A stretch of DNA of 64,000 bases from Eudorina sp. 2006-703-Eu-15 (lineage: Eukaryota > Chlorophyta > Chlorophyceae > Chlamydomonadales > Volvocaceae): NCBI GenBank assembly GCA_003117195.1, contig BDSI01000015.1, positions 311,001 to 375,000 on the forward strand, read 5' to 3'. Below, piece after piece: positions 33,801-45,800 of this stretch. Each line of letters begins with the position of its first letter. Position 1 is the stretch's first letter. The notes beneath the pieces were generated by a model, which worked only from the letters and a program-made list of their open reading frames with translations, was not told the DNA's origin and did not search any database. The position numbers and the translations under genes were made by a program.

Positions 33801-36800
33801 GCGTTGAGGTGTGGAGGTGTCCTGCCGCCTTGGCGGTGGGGCCTGCTGGGGCTTGCCCTGGTATACACCGGTGATCCCTTTGGGGTCCGCTGTAACGTTT
33901 ACTCATTCATTCATCAACCCCGCTCAGTTCGCACACGCCACGGTTCAAGACAACGGGGGCATTACGAGTATTTATGCTTTTGAGCTCCATGCATGTTCAG
34001 GTCGAAGTTCAGTAAACAATATGTATGTATTCTATCTGTACCTACCTGGTTGACCGCACCGGTAGCAGACGTCAGCGTCAGATTAGCGAAGCCCGCGCTG
34101 TAGGAGGTGGTGACGGCAGCGATACCCGGGGGCAGGGGCTGCGGTGACAGCTGTAGGGGCGGCGGACCTGCGCGCAGGTCGGTGTTGTGGTATAATCAGA
34201 CATTTCGGTCGTGTGAGATCGATGCGATGACGTACCTTTGTATCAAAATGCGCTAAATGTGCTACGTGATGTATATTTATATATTTAATATTTATTGGAA
34301 GAATAAAACACCTTCAATTGCCATAAATGATGTTCTAGGGTGTTGTGGCCCTGGTATTGTTGCTTTTTACAGATTAATTAAAAATCGTGTATAACTGTGG
34401 CGCTTTCGGATTCTTGGAGCTTGGCGTGAAGCAGGAGGGTCTTAGCGTTTAATGGAGCTAGGCTGAATATGTATTATTAAGGTACTTTGTATGATGATTA
34501 GCATTACAACACCATAAATTGGCGGTCTGGTATGATTACACCTATTATCTTATTATTATGATGATAATGAATAAGAATAAGAAGAATAAGAATACTATTA
34601 AGAATGCGGTAATTACAAAATCAAGTATGGCTATCGACAAGTTAGCAATGCTGAAGGGGCCCCTTGATCTACTTGGGCTTACTTTGAAAAGGAGGTGGTG
34701 CATGTGATGGCGGCGGTGGCGATGGCGGCGGTGGCGATGGCGGCGGTGGCGATGGCGGCGGTGGCGATGGTGGTGGTGGCGCTGCAGGCAGAAACATCGA
34801 TCGCAGGCAAAATGAGAATGTGCACCTAGATAGCTCACGGCCACGCAGGACGTGAGGGAACACATATTGAACGCAATCGTGCACGCCGAACACCACTCTA
34901 ACCACTCATATGCGCCTACGAGCTCATATCTGGGCCCGTTGGACACCCGGTCGGGACTAAGGGTCCTGCTCGCAACGGTTACATATAATGTAACCGTTAC
35001 AAGGTGGACCCGTATCTCGACCGGGTGTTCCAACGGGCCCAGATAGCTCGTAGGTTCCTCGTCTCATCAACCCCTACCAAGGACTGCGCACCCATCCTCC
35101 ATCACCCGCGAGGGGGTCACGCAGCCATACCGGCCACTACACCAGGTTACCCGCGCGCCAGGATTGCCTCTCCTGGAAACCGCGCCAGACCCGCCTAATT
35201 ATAATCACAATGCGGTGAGGGGACGGGGACGGGGTTACATATGATGAAGTCCCGGCCTGCTGTTCGTGAGCTGCCATGCAGCCATGCCGGCCAACACATA
35301 CACCAGCTTACCAGTTCATCATGCACATCATGCTGTGACGTCGGAGTAGTCGGAGCAAAGGCACGAGTAGTAATTGATTTTCGGGATCCTCCCCGACGTT
35401 ACACCTTCGTTTCAAGACACAACAGACACAACCCGATCAGCAGCTACCTGGCTGCTGCTGATCGCAATCCTTTTCATTCACCTGGTGGCGGCGGGCGTGG
35501 AGATGGCGGCGGTGGTGGAGATGGCGACGGCGGTGGTGGAGCTGCAATTACAACAGGTAGGGCGGCATCAGCGACGCAGAACTACCGTTTGCGCGGAATC
35601 TCACCGACACATGCCAGGGTTCACCATACGATGGCAGCAATTTGTAATCTGCCCAGCCACAAGGTGGTCGGTTGCTTGCATCAGAATACTCGCTTGCATC
35701 AGAATATTCGCTTGCATCAGAATATTTAACCAGCAGGCTGATGAAAGCCTGAGAAATTAGAGGAATCCACCTTGCTTCCCTCTTCAGGAACGTAGCTCAT
35801 GCAGCAAAAATGCCGTACGTACGCCTGTGGTTTAAGAAAAACAACTCACGAAAACGTTTGATGTACAGGCAGAGCCCGTTGTTCCGGGCCGTACTCCCGA
35901 CGTTGGACTTTGTGACAAGATGCAAAGGGATAGCATACCGAGTACCAACGAGTTCTCCAGTTCCGATGGCCCGAAGTCCGGCTCTCACCGCGACGTTTTT
36001 GCACCCTGCTTTTGCTTTACATTGCTATGTAACTATTGTATAGCAAACTTTAGAGGTTCACGTCTGCTGCACGCGTGCAGCAGAAGGGTTGCAAGCTTGC
36101 CGACGGACCAAACAACGACAGTTTCACGGCCAGAATGCTTCAAGGTTGATTTTTGATATCTGCTTGACAGACGGATGTGGTAGTGCAGAGGCGTCTAGCG
36201 TTACGATAATAATGCAGATGCGGTAACCGCCGTTGGCAGCGCGTACTGCAGGTTGGTTTCGGGGCTACCCTACCTGCTTGATCTTGCTCAATCTATGCAC
36301 GCCGATCCACCAACATCAACGACACCCTCAATGGCACCCTTTCACTCTCTCACACTCTTGCGTGGTAACAGAGTTTCCGTTGTAAAGCAAGCGGCCTGTA
36401 CGGATTGTAGGGGGCCCCGCCCTTTTCCGGCTTCGAGGAAGCCGACCCCTACTTGTCATTCACCTGGTGGCGGCGGGCGTGGAGATGGCGGCGGTGGTGG
36501 AGATGGCGACGGCGGTGATGGAGCTGCAATTACAACAGGTAGGGCGGCATCAGCGACGCAGAACTACCGTTTGCGCGGAATCTCACCGACACATGCCAGG
36601 GTTCACCATACGATGGCAGCCATTTGTAATCTGCCCAGCCACAAGGTGGTCGGTTGCTTGCATCAGAATACTCGCTTGCATCAGAATATTTAACCAGGCT
36701 GATGAAAGCCTGAGAAATTAGAGGAATCCACCTTGCTTCCCCCTTCAGGAACGTAGCTCATGCAGCAAAAATGCCGTACGTACGCCTGTGGTTAAAGAAA

Positions 36801-39800
36801 AACAACTCACGAAAAAGTTTGATGTACAGGCAGAGCCCGTTGTTCCGGGCGGTACTCCCGACGTTGGACTTGGTGAATCCCAGGCCGTGTATACCGGAAT
36901 CGGCGAAAACCGGCGACACGTAGATGTAGCCCATGCAACTCGGATTGGCATTGCATAAGGCTGTTGGATTGGTGACGTACATATCGATGTCGTAACCAGG
37001 TGCATCGGTGTTCTCCATAACGTTGTAACCGGTCACCGGAGGGCACACTGCAGGCAAGGAGCGAGGCAAGTAGCTAGATCATCGACCGTGACAACGCGGC
37101 AATATTTACATTATACACCAGACATTTAGTACGTTTCGTGGTTTCATAATCATTCAATGTATTGGTGTAATCCTTATAATTAATTATACCAAAGTATACT
37201 GCAATACATAAATTATTTAAAAATACTGTTATTATTATTATGATTACACCTATTATCTTATTATTATGATGATAATGAATAAGAAGAATAAGAATAAGAA
37301 TACTATTAAGAATGCGGTAATTACAAAGTCAAGTATGGCTATCGACAAGTTAGCAATGCTGAAGGGGCCCCTTGATCTACTTGGGCTTACTTTGAAAAGG
37401 AGGTGGTGCATGTGATGGCTTCGGTGGCGATGGCGGCGGTGGCGATGGCGGCGGTGGCGATGGCGGCGGTGGCGATGGTGGTGGTGGCGCTGCAGGCAGA
37501 AACAGCAAAATGAGAATGTGCACCTAGATAGCTCACGGCCACGCAGGACGTGACGGAACACATATTGAACGCAATCGTGCACGCCGAACACCACTCTAAC
37601 CACTCATATGCGCCTACGAGCTCATATCTGGGCCCGTTGGACACCCGGTCGGGACTAAGGGTCCTGCTCGCAACGGTTACATATAATGTAACCGTTACAA
37701 GGTGGACCCGTATCTCGACCGGGTGTTCCAACGGGCCCAGATAGCTCGTAGGTTCCTCGTCTCATCAACCCCTACCAAGGACTGCGCACCCATCCTCCAT
37801 CACCCGCGAGGGGGTCACGCAGCCATACCGGCCACTACACCAGGTTACCCGCGCGCCAGGATTGCCTCTCCTGGAAACCGCGCCAGACCCGCCTAATTAT
37901 AATCACAATGCGGTGAGGGGACGGGGACGGGGTTACATATGATGAAGTCCCGGCCTGCTGTTCGTGAGCTGCCATGCAGCCATGCCGGCCAACACATACA
38001 CCAGCTTACCAGTTCATCATGCACATCATGCTGTGACGTCGGAGTAGTCGGAGCAAAGGCACGAGTAGTAATTGATTTTCGGGATCCTCCCCGACGTTAC
38101 ACCTTCGTTTCAAGACACAACAGACACAACCCGATCAGCAGCTACCTGGCTGCTGCTGATCGCAATCCTTTTCATTCACCTGGTGGCGGCGGGCGTGGAG
38201 ATGGCGGCGGTGGTGGAGATGGCGACGGCGGTGATGGAGCTGCAATTACAACAGGTAGGGCGGCATCAGCGACGCAGAACTACCGTTTGCGCGGAATCTC
38301 ACCGACACATGCCAGGGTTCACCATACGATGGCAGCAATTTGTAATCTGCCCAGCCACAAGGTGGTCGGTTGCTTGCATCAGAATACTCGCTTGCATCAG
38401 AATATTCGCTTGCATCAGAATATTTAACCAGCAGGCTGATGAAAGCCTGAGAAATTAGAGGAATCCACCTTGCTTCCCTCTTCAGGAACGTAGCTCATGC
38501 AGCAAAAATGCCGTACGTACGCCTGTGGTTTAAGAAAAACAACTCACGAAAATGTTTGATGTACAGGCAGAGCCCGTTGTTCCGGGCCGTACTCCCGACG
38601 TTGGACTTTGTGACAAGATGCAAAGGGATAGCATACCGAGTACCAACGAGTTCTCCAGTTCCGATGGCCCGAAGTCCGGCTCTCACCGCGACGTTTTTGC
38701 ACCCTGCTTTTGCTTTACATTGCTATGTAACTATTGTATAGCAAACTTTAGAGGTTCACGTCTGCTGCACGCGTGCAGCAGAAGGGTTGCAAGCTTGCCG
38801 ACGGACCAAACAACGACAGTTTCACGGCCAGAATGCTTCAAGGTTGATTTTTGATATCTGCTTGACAGACGGATGTGGTAGTGCAGAGGCGTCTAGCGTT
38901 ACGATAATAATGCAGATGCGGTAACCGCCGTTGGCAGCGCGTACTGCAGGTTGGTTTCGGGGCTACCCTACCTGCTTGATCTTGCTCAATCTATGCACGC
39001 CGATCCACCAACATCAACGACACCCTCAATGGCACCCTTTCACTCTCTCACACTCTTGCGTGGTAACAGAGTTTCCGTTGTAAAGCAAGCGGCCTGTACG
39101 GATTGTAGGGGGCCCCGCCCTTTTCCGGCTTCGAGGAAGCCGACCCCTACTTGTCATTCACCTGGTGGCGGCGGGCGTGGAGATGGCGGCGGTGGTGGAG
39201 ATGGCGACGGCGGTGATGGAGCTGCAATTACAACAGGTAGGGCGGCATCAGCGACGCAGAACTACCGTTTGCGCGGAATCTCACCGACACATGCCAGGGT
39301 CCACCATACGATGGCAGCCATTTGTAATCTGCCCAGCCACAAGGTGGTCGGTTGCTTGCATCAGAATACTCGTTTGCATCAGAATATTTAACCAGGCTGA
39401 TGAAAGCCTGAGAAATTAGAGGAATCCACCTTGCTTCCCCCCTCAGGAACGTAGCTCATGCAGCAAAAATGCCGTACGTACGCCTGTGGTTAAAGAAAAA
39501 CAACTCACGAAAAAGTTTGATGTACAGGCAGAGCCCGTTGTTCCGGGCGGTACTCCCGACGTTGGACTTGGTGAATCCCAGGCCGTGTATACCGGAATCG
39601 GCGAAAACCGGCGACACGTAGATGTAGCCCATGCAACTCGGATTGGCATTGCATAAGGCTGTTGGATTGGTGACGTACATATCGATGTCGTAACCAGGTG
39701 CATCGGTGTTCTCCATAACGTTGTAACCGGTCACCGGAGGGCACACTGCAGGCAAGGAGCGAGGCAAGTAGCTAGATCATCGACCGTGACAACGCGGCAA

Positions 39801-42800
39801 TATTTACATTATACACCAGACATTTAGTACGTTTCGTGGTTTCATAATCATTCAATGTATTGGTGTAATCCTTATAATTAATTATACCAAAGTATACTGC
39901 AATACATAAATTATTTAAAAATACTGTTATTATTATTATGATTACACCTATTATCTTATTATTATGATGATAATGAATAAGAAGAATAAGAATAAGAATA
40001 CTATTAAGAATGCGGTAATTACAAAGTCAAGTATGGCTATCGACAAGTTAGCAATGCTGAAGGGGCCCCTTGATCTACTTGGGCTTACTTTGAAAAGGAG
40101 GTGGTGCATGTGATGGCTTCGGTGGCGATGGCGGCGGTGGCGATGGCGGCGGTGGCGATGGCGGCGGTGGCGATGGTGGTGGTGGCGCTGCAGGCAGAAA
40201 CAGCAAAATGAGAATGTGCACCTAGATAGCTCACGGCCACGCAGGACGTGACGGAACACATATTGAACGCAATCGTGCACGCCGAACACCACTCTAACCA
40301 CTCATATGCGCCTACGAGCTCATATCTGGGCCCGTTGGACACCCGGTCGGGACTAAGGGTCCTGCTCGCAACGGTTACATATAATGTAACCGTTACAAGG
40401 TGGACCCGTATCTCGACCGGGTGTTCCAACGGGCCCAGATAGCTCGTAGGTTCCTCGTCTCATCAACCCCTACCAAGGACTGCGCACCCATCCTCCATCA
40501 CCCGCGAGGGGGTCACGCAGCCATACCGGCCACTACACCAGGTTACCCGCGCGCCAGGATTGCCTCTCCTGGAAACCGCGCCAGACCCGCCTAATTATAA
40601 TCACAATGCGGTGAGGGGACGGGGACGGGGTTACATATGATGAAGTCCCGGCCTGCTGTTCGTGAGCTGCCATGCAGCCATGCCGGCCAACACATACACC
40701 AGCTTACCAGTTCATCATGCACATCATGCTGTGACGTCGGAGTAGTCGGAGCAAAGGCACGAGTAGTAATTGATTTTCGGGATCCTCCCCGACGTTACAC
40801 CTTCGTTTCAAGACACAACAGACACAACCCGATCAGCAGCTACCTGGCTGCTGCTGATCGCAATCCTTTTCATTCACCTGGTGGCGGCGGGCGTGGAGAT
40901 GGCGGCGGTGGTGGAGCTGCAATTACAACAGGTAGGGCGGCATCAGCGACGCAGAACTACCGTTTGCGCGGAATCTCACCGACACATGCCAGGGTTCACC
41001 ATACGATGGCAGCAATTTGTAATCTGCCCAGCCACAAGGTGGTCGGTTGCTTGCATCAGAATACTCGCTTGCATCAGAATATTCGCTTGCATCAGAATAT
41101 TTAACCAGCAGGCTGATGAAAGCCTGAGAAATTAGAGGAATCCACCTTGCTTCCCTCTTCAGGAACGTAGCTCATGCAGCAAAAATGCCGTACGTACGCC
41201 TGTGGTTTAAGAAAAACAACTCACGAAAACGTTTGATGTACAGGCAGAGCCCGTTGTTCCGGGCCGTACTCCCGACGTTGGACTTTGTGACAAGATGCAA
41301 AGGGATAGCATACCGAGTACCAACGAGTTCTCCAGTTCCGATGGCCCGAAGTCCGGCTCTCACCGCGACGTTTTTGCACCCTGCTTTTGCTTTACATTGC
41401 TATGTAACTATTGTATAGCAAACTTTAGAGGTTCACGTCTGCTGCACGCGTGCAGCAGAAGGGTTGCAAGCTTGCCGACGGACCAAACAACGACAGTTTC
41501 ACGGCCAGAATGCTTCAAGGTTGATTTTTGATATCTGCTTGACAGACGGATGTGGTAGTGCAGAGGCGTCTAGCGTTACGATAATAATGCAGATGCGGTA
41601 ACCGCCGTTGGCAGCGCGTACTGCAGGTTGGTTTCGGGGCTACCCTACCTGCTTGATCTTGCTCAATCTATGCACGCCGATCCACCAACATCAACGACAC
41701 CCTCAATGGCACCCTTTCACTCTCTCACACTCTTGCGTGGTAACAGAGTTTCCGTTGTAAAGCAAGCGGCCTGTACGGATTGTAGGGGGCCCCGCCCTTT
41801 TCCGGCTTCGAGGAAGCCGACCCCTACTTGTCATTCACCTGGTGGCGGCGGGCGTGGAGATGGCGGCGGTGGTGGAGATGGCGACGGCGGTGATGGAGCT
41901 GCAATTACAACAGGTAGGGCGGCATCAGCGACGCAGAACTACCGTTTGCGCGGAATCTCACCGACACATGCCAGGGTCCACCATACGATGGCAGCCATTT
42001 GTAATCTGCCCAGCCACAAGGTGGTCGGTTGCTTGCATCAGAATACTCGTTTGCATCAGAATATTTAACCAGGCTGATGAAAGCCTGAGAAATTAGAGGA
42101 ATCCACCTTGCTTCCCCCCTCAGGAACGTAGCTCATGCAGCAAAAATGCCGTACGTACGCCTGTGGTTAAAGAAAAACAACTCACGAAAAAGTTTGATGT
42201 ACAGGCAGAGCCCGTTGTTCCGGGCGGTACTCCCGACGTTGGACTTGGTGAATCCCAGGCCGTGTATACCGGAATCGGCGAAAACCGGCGACACGTAGAT
42301 GTAGCCCATGCAACTCGGATTGGCATTGCATAAGGCTGTTGGATTGGTGACGTACATATCGATGTCGTAACCAGGTGCATCGGTGTTCTCCATAACGTTG
42401 TAACCGGTCACCGGAGGGCACACTGCAGGCAAGGAGCGAGGCAAGTAGCTAGATCATCGACCGTGACAACGCGGCAATATTTACATTATACACCAGACAT
42501 TTAGTACGTTTCGTGGTTTCATAATCATTCAATGTATTGGTGTAATCCTTATAATTAATTATACCAAAGTATACTGCAATACATAAATTATTTAAAAATA
42601 CTATTATGATTACACCTATTATCTTATTATTATGATGATAATGAATAAGAAGAATAAGAATAAGAATACTATTAAGAATGCGGTAATTACAAAGTCAAGT
42701 ATGGCTATCGACAAGTTAGCAATGCTGAAGGGGCCCCTTGATCTACTTGGGCTTACTTTGAAAAGGAGGTGGTGCATGTGATGGCTTCGGTGGCGATGGC

Positions 42801-45800
42801 GGCGGTGGCGATGGCGGCGGTGGCGATGGCGGCGGTGGCGATGGTGGTGGTGGCGCTGCAGGCAGAAACAGCAAAATGAGAATGTGCACCTAGATAGCTC
42901 ACGGCCACGCAGGACGTGAGGGAACACATATTGAACGCAATCGTGCACGCCGAACACCACTCTAACCACTCATATGCGCCTACGAGCTCATATCTGGGCC
43001 CGTTGGACACCCGGTCGGGACTAAGGGTCCTGCTCGCAACGGTTACATATAATGTAACCGTTACAAGGTGGACCCGTATCTCGACCGGGTGTTCCAACGG
43101 GCCCAGATAGCTCGTAGGTTCCTCGTCTCATCAACCCCTACCAAGGACTGCGCACCCATCCTCCATCACCCGCGAGGGGGTCACGCAGCCATACCGGCCA
43201 CTACACCAGGTTACCCGCGCGCCAGGATTGCCTCTCCTGGAAACCGCGCCAGACCCGCCTAATTATAATCACAATGCGGTGAGGGGACGGGGACGGGGTT
43301 ACATATGATGAAGTCCCGGCCTGCTGTTCGTGAGCTGCCATGCAGCCATGCCGGCCAACACATACACCAGCTTACCAGTTCATCATGCACATCATGCTGT
43401 GACGTCGGAGTAGTCGGAGCAAAGGCACGAGTAGTAATTGATTTTCGGGATCCTCCCCGACGTTACACCTTCGTTTCAAGACACAACAGACACAACCCGA
43501 TCAGCAGCTACCTGGCTGCTGCTGATCGCAATCCTTTTCATTCACCTGGTGGCGGCGGGCGTGGAGATGGCGGCGGTGGTGGAGCTGCAATTACAACAGG
43601 TAGGGCGGCATCAGCGACGCAGAACTACCGTTTGCGCGGAATCTCACCGACACATGCCAGGGTTCACCATACGATGGCAGCAATTTGTAATCTGCCCAGC
43701 CACAAGGTGGTCGGTTGCTTGCATCAGAATACTCGCTTGCATCAGAATATTCGCTTGCATCAGAATATTTAACCAGCAGGCTGATGAAAGCCTGAGAAAT
43801 TAGAGGAATCCACCTTGCTTCCCTCTTCAGGAACGTAGCTCATGCAGCAAAAATGCCGTACGTACGCCTGTGGTTTAAGAAAAACAACTCACGAAAACGT
43901 TTGATGTACAGGCAGAGCCCGTTGTTCCGGGCCGTACTCCCGACGTTGGACTTTGTGACAAGATGCAAAGGGATAGCATACCGAGTACCAACGAGTTCTC
44001 CAGTTCCGATGGCCCGAAGTCCGGCTCTCACCGCGACGTTTTTGCACCCTGCTTTTGCTTTACATTGCTATGTAACTATTGTATAGCAAACTTTAGAGGT
44101 TCACGTCTGCTGCACGCGTGCAGCAGAAGGGTTGCAAGCTTGCCGACGGACCAAACAACGACAGTTTCACGGCCAGAATGCTTCAAGGTTGATTTTTGAT
44201 ATCTGCTTGACAGACGGATGTGGTAGTGCAGAGGCGTCTAGCGTTACGATAATAATGCAGATGCGGTAACCGCCGTTGGCAGCGCGTACTGCAGGTTGGT
44301 TTCGGGGCTACCCTACCTGCTTGATCTTGCTCAATCTATGCACGCCGATCCACCAACATCAACGACACCCTCAATGGCACCCTTTCACTCTCTCACACTC
44401 TTGCGTGGTAACAGAGTTTCCGTTGTAAAGCAAGCGGCCTGTACGGATTGTAGGGGGCCCCGCCCTTTTCCGGCTTCGAGGAAGCCGACCCCTACTTGTC
44501 ATTCACCTGGTGGCGGCGGGCGTGGAGATGGCGGCGGTGGTGGAGATGGCGACGGCGGTGATGGAGCTGCAATTACAACAGGTAGGGCGGCATCAGCGAC
44601 GCAGAACTACCGTTTGCGCGGAATCTCACCGACACATGCCAGGGTTCACCATACGATGGCAGCCATTTGTAATCTGCCCAGCCACAAGGTGGTCGGTTGC
44701 TTGCATCAGAATACTCGCTTGCATCAGAATATTTAACCAGGCTGATGAAAGCCTGAGAAATTAGAGGAATCCACCTTGCTTCCCCCTCAGGAACGTAGCT
44801 CATGCAGCAAAAATGCCGTACGTACGCCTGTGGTTAAAGAAAAACAACTCACGAAAAAGTTTGATGTACAGGCAGAGCCCGTTGTTCCGGGCGGTACTCC
44901 CGACGTTGGACTTGGTGAATCCCAGGCCGTGTATACCGGAATCGGCGAAAACCGGCGACACGTAGATGTAGCCCATGCAACTCGGATTGGCATTGCATAA
45001 GGCTGTTGGATTGGTGACGTACATATCGATGTCGTAACCAGGTGCATCGGTGTTCTCCATAACGTTGTAACCGGTCACCGGAGGGCACACTGCAGGCAAG
45101 GAGCGAGGCAAGTAGCTAGATCATCGACCGTGACAACGCGGCAATATTTACATTATACACCAGACATTTAGTACGTTTCGTGGTTTCATAATCATTCAAT
45201 GTATTGGTGTAATCCTTATAATTAATTATACCAAAGTATACTGCAATACATAAATTATTTAAAAATACTGTTATTATTATTATGATTACACCTATTATCT
45301 TATTATTATGATGATAATGAATAAGAAGAATAAGAATAAGAATACTATTAAGAATGCGGTAATTACAAAGTCAAGTATGGCTATCGACAAGTTAGCAATG
45401 CTGAAGGGGCCCCTTGATCTACTTGGGCTTACTTTGAAAAGGAGGTGGTGCATGTGATGGCTTCGGTGGCGATGGCGGCGGTGGCGATGGCGGCGGTGGC
45501 GATGGCGGCGGTGGCGATGGTGGTGGTGGCGCTGCAGGCAGAAACATCGATCGCAGGCAAAATGAGAATGTGCACCTAGATAGCTCACGGCCACGCAGGA
45601 CGTGAGGGAACACATATTGAACGCAATCGTGCACGCCGAACACCACTCTAACCACTCATATGCGCCTACGAGCTCATATCTGGGCCCGTTGGACACCCGG
45701 TCGGGACTAAGGGTCCTGCTCGCAACGGTTACATATAATGTAACCGTTACAAGGTGGACCCGTATCTCGACCGGGTGTTCCAACGGGCCCAGATAGCTCG

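Larger units (their letters stand above)
34534..37241 (-). repeat. Array unit 1 (long)
   Basis: Exons on the minus strand: PAN 37047-36811, short Pro-rich 36523-36464, second short Pro-rich 35541-35482, long SPPPP exon 34781-34683 (five PPPPS repeats). A truncated PAN copy at about 35850-35914 lacks its 5' part. Confidence 0.85.

Noticed and set aside
34683..34905. Open frames of His/Arg or Ala/Met repeats (HRHRRHRHRR, MAAVAMAAV) at each SPPPP exon
   Set aside because: They are other-frame readings of the same Pro/Ser codon repeat. The SPPPP frame has correct splice sites and phase.
34915..35054. Array as a CRISPR-like or satellite structure
   Set aside because: Units are 1.7-2.7 kb with spliced exons; no short regular repeats with unique spacers.
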